Assembly (NCBI GenBank): GCA_004431415.1
Contig: QPMI01000420.1
Location: 186,001-250,000, forward strand
Reading direction: 5' to 3'
From: Cyanophora paradoxa
Taxonomy: Eukaryota; Glaucocystophyceae; Cyanophorales; Cyanophoraceae
Length of the DNA stretch: 64,000 bases
Within the stretch, counting starts at the first letter, position 1; each line of letters begins with the position of its first letter. The position numbers and the translations under genes were made by a program. Under the pieces are notes generated by a model, which did no database searches, was not told where the DNA came from, and saw only the letters and a list, made by a program, of their open reading frames with translations. Positions 59,480 through 64,000 of this stretch are shown here, in pieces.

Positions 59480-59733
59480 AACGAAAATGCAGCGAGCTCG
59501 AGTGATCAGTGATATCGATCAGTGATCTCACTGCATGACGGCAGCAATGCCGCAGCATGCATATCATGAAGGAAGGAAGGCCGTCTGAGGCGCGTGTCGA
59601 TTCTATTGGTATTGCAATTTGCAAGTTGCCGAATTTCGGCCCGCGGGCCGCGGGCCCGGCCGCGGCTCCAGGCGCCTGCGGCCCCCTCCGCGCCCGCCCC
59701 CCCCCCCCCTCCCCCCCCCCCCCCCCCCCCCCC

Positions 59734-59770
59734 ACGGTCACGCACCGTGTGCCACACGGTGCGTGACCGT
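59734..59770. repeat. Perfect 18-bp inverted repeat with 1-nt centre
   Basis: ACGGTCACGCACCGTGTG, one C, then its exact reverse complement. It directly abuts a poly-C run on its left and could extrude as a cruciform. It is not an obvious terminator or element end. Confidence 0.9.
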
Positions 59771-59862
59771 CACACGGCGTGGCATGCGCAGTGTGGCACC
59801 GTGCACTTGGGGCCGGCGCCGGTGGGCGGCGGTGGCCCGCCGGGCCGGCGGTGGCCCGTGGC

Positions 59863-60378
59863 TAGGGTTGCCGTTTTACGTCAAGTTTTACACCCACCCT
59901 GTAAAAGTAAAAGTGCTGTCAAACTTGACAGTTTTACATGTAAAACTTGACACCATACAAGAGCGCCCATCCATGAATCAGAGAGCGGCGCTGCCTGCGG
60001 CCAGTGCGAGCCTGCGACCTAGTGTACATGTGTATGCCTTTCCCACCGGGTTCTCTCTCTCTCTACACACGATTTTCGTGGAAAGAAAAGCAGTCCTGAG
60101 GGGGGGTAGGCCTTCCAAGGGCCCTGGCCTCAGAAAAGGTGCTTAACGGGTAGGGTTTTAATGCAGAAGCGCTGTATATCCGATGGAAGTACGATTAGCA
60201 CCCGGAATGCGGCGATTCTGCACCCGGAAATCGCCAGAATAGGGCAGTTCTGCCAACGGAGACCCCGCAGCCAGCCGCCGTTTTACGTCAAGTTTTACAA
60301 GGGCCTGTAAAAGTAAAAGTAAAACTTGACGTTTTACGTCAAGTTTTACAGGTGTCAAACTTGACAACGGCATCCCTA
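59863..60378. mobile_element. hAT-like MITE (516 bp) with 8-bp TSD
   Basis: The left end reads TAGGGTTGCCGTT and the right end in reverse complement reads TAGGGATGCCGTT. The flanks are perfect 8-bp repeats CCCGTGGC (59855-59862 and 60379-60386). Subterminal regions carry many direct and inverted copies of GTTTTACGTCAAGTTTTACA, which could form long hairpins. No transposase frame is present. Confidence 0.87.
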
Positions 60379-60574
60379 CCCGTGGCCCGTGGGCCGTGCC
60401 ACTGGCCCAGTGGCCAGTGCACGCCACTGCACGGTGTGCACTGTGCAGTGTGCACTGTGCACGCGCTGCCAGCCTGCCACGCGTACGTACCCGATCATAT
60501 GTATGCCATCATATAGTCATCCATCGGTCGGACGGTCTCGGACCGCCCCTTTTTCCGCGGGCTGTGCGTGGGAT

Positions 60575-60952
60575 TAGGGCACTGGCCGGCGGCCAAGCCG
60601 GCTAGCTAGCCGGCCAATTTGGGCGGGGGCCGCCTGGGCTAGGCAGCCGAAACCCCGGCTTGCCACTGTTGCCAGCCCAGGGGTTTTGCCGGTTTTCCCC
60701 GGCTTGTCAGCCAAGTCAGCAAGCCCGGGGCTCGCAATCGAGCCGGCGAACGAAGCATAGGTGAAGTTAGCGCGAGCTGCACCAAGCCAGACCAAGCCGC
60801 GCTGGCCACCGGTACCATAGTAACTGGCAAGCCGCTGGCAAGCCAGCCGAAATTTTGGAGCCGCCAAGCCGCTAGGGCCAGCCCCGGTGCAAGCTTTCGG
60901 AATTTTGGGCCAGCCCCGGTGCAAGCTTCTAGACACGCCGGCCAGTGCCCTA
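60575..60952. mobile_element. hAT-like MITE (378 bp) with 8-bp TSD
   Basis: The left end TAGGGCACTGGCCGGCG is matched exactly by the reverse complement of the right end, a 17-bp perfect terminal inverted repeat. Flanking 8-bp repeats CGTGGGAT lie at 60567-60574 and 60953-60960. Inside, GGGCCAGCCCCGGTGCAAGCTT is directly repeated (about 60876 and 60908) and GGCAAGCC motifs recur. It is non-autonomous. Confidence 0.88.
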
Positions 60953-62162
60953 CGTGGGATCGCCGGATCGGACCACTGGGACTGGGACGGTGTGGCCAAT
61001 GGCCATGGTCCGTGTCACAGACTCACAGACTAGAGTCACAGACTCACGTGCACAGTGTCACGTACATGACAGGACGAAAAAATGGTTTGGACGGTTGGAC
61101 CCCACATGTTGATACCCGGTACTTGAAACAGGGTGCAAGCAGCCCAGTTCTGGCTGTAAAAAAAGCTTAAGAGACTCTGCAGAGTCAGTGCAGACTGCAG
61201 CTGTGCAGACTGCAGAGTCATCTTAGACTCATCTACTGTAAGTCGGGAAATATTTAGTATACTGGATCTTTATAGTACCAAAGTTTTGAGGCCTGACTAC
61301 TAAAGTTTTATCGTATACTAAACCGAGGTGCGAGGGGGGGTACGTAGCCCGCGCGCGCAGCCAAAGTTGCAGTGCGGGAGAAGCTAGCTATAGTGCGAGG
61401 GGGCTTCCGGACTCTCCAACAGATCAAGACCCCCTGGCGCGCCCACCCCCTTCCAAAGGCCGCTACTAAAGCGCTACGCGCGGCTATCTCTTAATTATTT
61501 TCAGCCTACTAAACCGACCAAACCCCGGGATTACTAATTATTTTGGGGTCTTAAATATTACCCGAATTACAGTATAGCTAGTGCAGAGTCACTGCAGACT
61601 CACTGCAGAGTCAGTGCAGAGTCACTGCAGACTGCAGCGCTAGCTGAGATAAATTCAAATACTACTAGTAACAAGATCGATATGACGATATCTAGATAAC
61701 GCTAGGCGGCTACTAGGCTAGGGTTCAACGGTTGCCGGCCCGGGCGACTTGCCGCCGGCCCGCCGCAACTTGCCGCCGAGTTGCCGGTTCCTAGGAACCC
61801 CTCAGGGCCTTGTTGTTCGTTAGATATATATACGTTAGTAGGGGGGCCCAGGCCAATTGCAAGTTGCCAAGTTGGGTTGCCGGCGACTTGCCGGCGTTGC
61901 TATTTAACTTGCCAAGTCAGCTGCACACGGCAGTGACTAAGGAAGTTGGCTACTAGTAGCCTACTACTAGTGACAGCCGCGCGGCGACCACAGCCTGGCA
62001 GCTGCAGCCTGCAGCTGTAGCCTAGTAGGAAGCCTCGGAAGAATCCAGCTGCCCATATCTGACGTCGATCGCGACGGTCGTGCATTCGGTGCGGTTCAAC
62101 GGTTAAGCCTTAGCTGTCCGACAGTCATCGCCGAAAAGACTTGAACTGCGGAGCACTTCGAA

Positions 62163-64000
62163 ATGGGCTCGAAGCAATCGACAACTGTCAAGGTCGGCGG
62201 AGTTACCGTTGCGAAGGGTGCGTACGCGTCTGCCCGCGCCGCATATGCGCACGCAATGCGTGTGATCGATATCTATATATATCCTGCAAGGCCGCGAGCG
62301 CATGCGCAGCGCCCTTAAAACGTGCATGCGCATATATCCTGAGCATCATAGTATACCTGATCCTCGGCGCCTGCAGGCGACCATACGAAGGCGTGCTTCA
62401 CGGTACGTCCTGATCATGATTTGCTTCGACCGAGCCTCCAGTATATACACGCATACTTAGCTTCGAAGTAATATATACTGTACCTGCGCAACTTGCGGTG
62501 CCACGGTGTGTATAATTAGGCTTGCGGAATCTCGAAGTACGTATACTAGCTATAGTTCGGGCGCCCTTGTAGGCCGAAAGTGCGTGTAGGCGTTAACGTT
62601 GCTATACTCATGAGGCCGCCGCTTCTGCGCAGGGGCCGGACTGCACTGGAGACAAAGTTCTCGCGACAGAAGGCATCGGACACGACTTCTGGAAAGCGTG
62701 AGTGAAATCGACCCGTATATCATAGTATGTGACAGCCTGGGCCGCGCGAGCTCTCGCTGGGAGCCACCGTGGCGCGGAGAGCGATCGCGAACCCTTACAA
62801 TTAAGCTTTCGAAATTTTTCCAAATCTCACGCATGAAGCTTTGTCACATGGCCAGCCGCTTGGAGGTCGACAATCATTGAATTGCTCGAGCTCGGGCTAG
62901 GAGTTCGAATTCGATTGTTTCTTTGCCAGAACTGACGTCGACCATGTTTTTCGTTTTGGGTCGAAAAGATGCCAGGGCAACGGACACAAGTCTTTGGGAT
63001 TTCGAATGACATGGGGCGACAACACGAAAGCCTTCTGCTACAATGTGAACAGCTCTGGAGAGGTCGAGTTGCATAAACAGTGAGCCGCGCGATTTCGCCT
63101 CGCACTTATTGCCCATGCAAACGCCTTCGAGGCCGACGCTGGCTTCTGGATCTCGGTTCCGCTCGCGGGAAGGCTGCTGATCTTGATGCAGGGTCCTCTG
63201 GGATTCTGTCCTCGGCGGGGTCACGATCGAGAGGGGTGCGCTCCACACACCGTTTCGGCAGAAAGCTGCCCGCGCCGGCCGCGGGCCGGCGCCCTCACCA
63301 TGCGCATCCTTCGCCCGCAGGTACCGCCACCAAGGCCTGCTTCACGGTGTGTCTCGAGCGCACGTGCTTTCGGCCTCCATAAGCTTGCTTCCTGGCGATC
63401 GCCGGGCCCGGGGGCGTGCGGCCGCGGATTTCAAAAGCTCGCAATTGATAGTCGCGATTGCGCAGGGGCCGAATTGCACCGGAAGCAAAGTTCTTGAAAC
63501 AAATGGCGTGGGCAGCGATTTCTGGAAAGCGTGAGTGATTTCTGGACATTGTGCATACGTATATGCATCATATGCAAGCTTAAGCATACTATGATAAGGC
63601 CGCTTGGGCGCGAAGGCTAAGTAGAACACGCTCTGGAACTTGTATGACGCGCACCGCATCCGGATCATTGAATGGAGTATCAATATAAATGCATATGAAT
63701 GTGATGATTTTGTTTCTAGAGATATTTCTCCTGCCAGCGCTCGCCAGCGTTTTTCTCCTGCCAGCGCTCGCCTGCAGCTGATATCCCTGACTCATTGCAC
63801 ACTGTGACATGACGCTCGGGGCTGCGCAGATGCCAAGCTTCCGGTCATCAATCTGTGGCTGTGCATGTGCCGAAGCCGTGGGATAATGGCGACCGAAGCG
63901 AAGCCAAGTGCTACAATATCAGCACGGCTGACGGCAGCACTGGCGAGGTCGACGCTAATAGAACGTGAGCTGTATTACGTGCACGTGAGTTTAGAACTCG
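62163..64000 (+). CDS. Tandem cysteine-module protein, 3' end beyond window
   Basis: Eight exons in two exon-for-exon duplicated sets: 62163-62217, 62377-62402, 62633-62697, 62969-63079; then 63192-63235, 63321-63346, 63466-63530, 63830-63964. Exon lengths 26 and 65 are identical between sets and every phase agrees (1, 0, 2, 2). Set 1 reads VGGVTVAKG, TKACFT, GPDCTGDKVLATEG, GHDFWKACQGNGHKSLGF and FCYNVNSSGEVE. Set 2 reads LGGVTIERG, TKACFT, GPNCTGSKVLETNG, GSDFWKACQASGHQSVAV and CYNISTADGSTGEVD. Each module has four conserved Cys. The protein begins MGSKQSTTVK with no signal peptide, so the true start may lie in an undetected upstream exon. The gene continues past 64000. I do not recognise the domain; disulphide-type Cys spacing would suit an extracellular lectin-like module, but that is a guess. 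Confidence 0.7.

Larger units (their letters stand above)
59305..62162. other. Intergenic, MITE-rich
   Basis: No gene is supported. The stretch holds a poly(A) signal, a C-run (about 59697-59733), a perfect palindrome, two hAT-like MITEs, GTGCAC-rich short palindromes (60410-60465), CAGAGTCACTGCAGACT repeats (61170-61215 and 61580-61640), and a GCCGGCGACTTGCCG-rich block (61730-61910). The 12-mer GGTTCAACGGTT appears at about 61723 and 62093. Confidence 0.6.

Noticed and set aside
61722-62105. Possible fourth TAGGG-ended element starting TAGGGTTCAACGG
   Set aside because: No matching inverted CCCTA end and no 8-bp duplication could be found; the second GGTTCAACGGTT is in direct orientation.

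Overview
The window is eukaryotic nuclear DNA from a very GC-rich, compact, intron-dense genome, most likely a unicellular alga. Coding exons are split by many short introns of roughly 40-90 nt. Most begin GTGCG, GTGAG or GTAC and end YAG, and a few look like GC-AG introns (in the RING1-like and AP2-like genes). Protein types fit an alga or other photosynthetic protist: a TmcB-like membrane protein, AP2/ERF-like domains, a Polycomb RING1-like protein, and an enormous CUB/IPT/parallel-beta-helix membrane protein. Haptophyte, pelagophyte or prasinophyte affinity would all be compatible. I cannot decide among them from sequence alone.

Layout. 1-840: intergenic. 841-8362 (-): TmcB-like polytopic membrane protein. 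8869-12954 (-): protein with several AP2/ERF-like domains. 14009-14544 (-): a 103-codon three-exon gene. 14900-15400: hAT-like MITE. 16302-18004 (-): RING1-type E3 ligase with a RAWUL-like end. 18518-52236 (+): one apparent giant gene of about 34 kb with a signal peptide, five tandem mega-repeats each carrying a CUB-like domain, IPT/TIG domains, a Pmp/parallel-beta-helix region, a cysteine-rich juxtamembrane region and a C-terminal multi-pass membrane domain. 52835-54177 and 54728-55908 (-): tandemly duplicated paralogues of unknown function, the first with a 1-bp frameshift. 56141-59304 (+): a guanylate-binding-protein-like domain that has lost its GTP-binding motifs, fused to a C-terminal RING finger. 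59305-62162: intergenic with two more hAT-like MITEs, a perfect palindrome and a poly-C tract. 62163-64000 (+, runs off the window): a gene built of an exon-for-exon duplicated cysteine-containing module.

There is no operon logic here. Themes are ubiquitin ligases (two different RING proteins), chromatin and transcription (RING1-like, AP2-like), large cell-surface or sensory membrane proteins (TmcB-like, the giant gene), and growth by tandem duplication at three scales: a gene pair, 3.4-4.2 kb mega-repeats, and roughly 1 kb exon sets. Exon joins were made by eye from frame continuity, splice dinucleotides and family conservation. Boundaries inside the large genes are therefore approximate.
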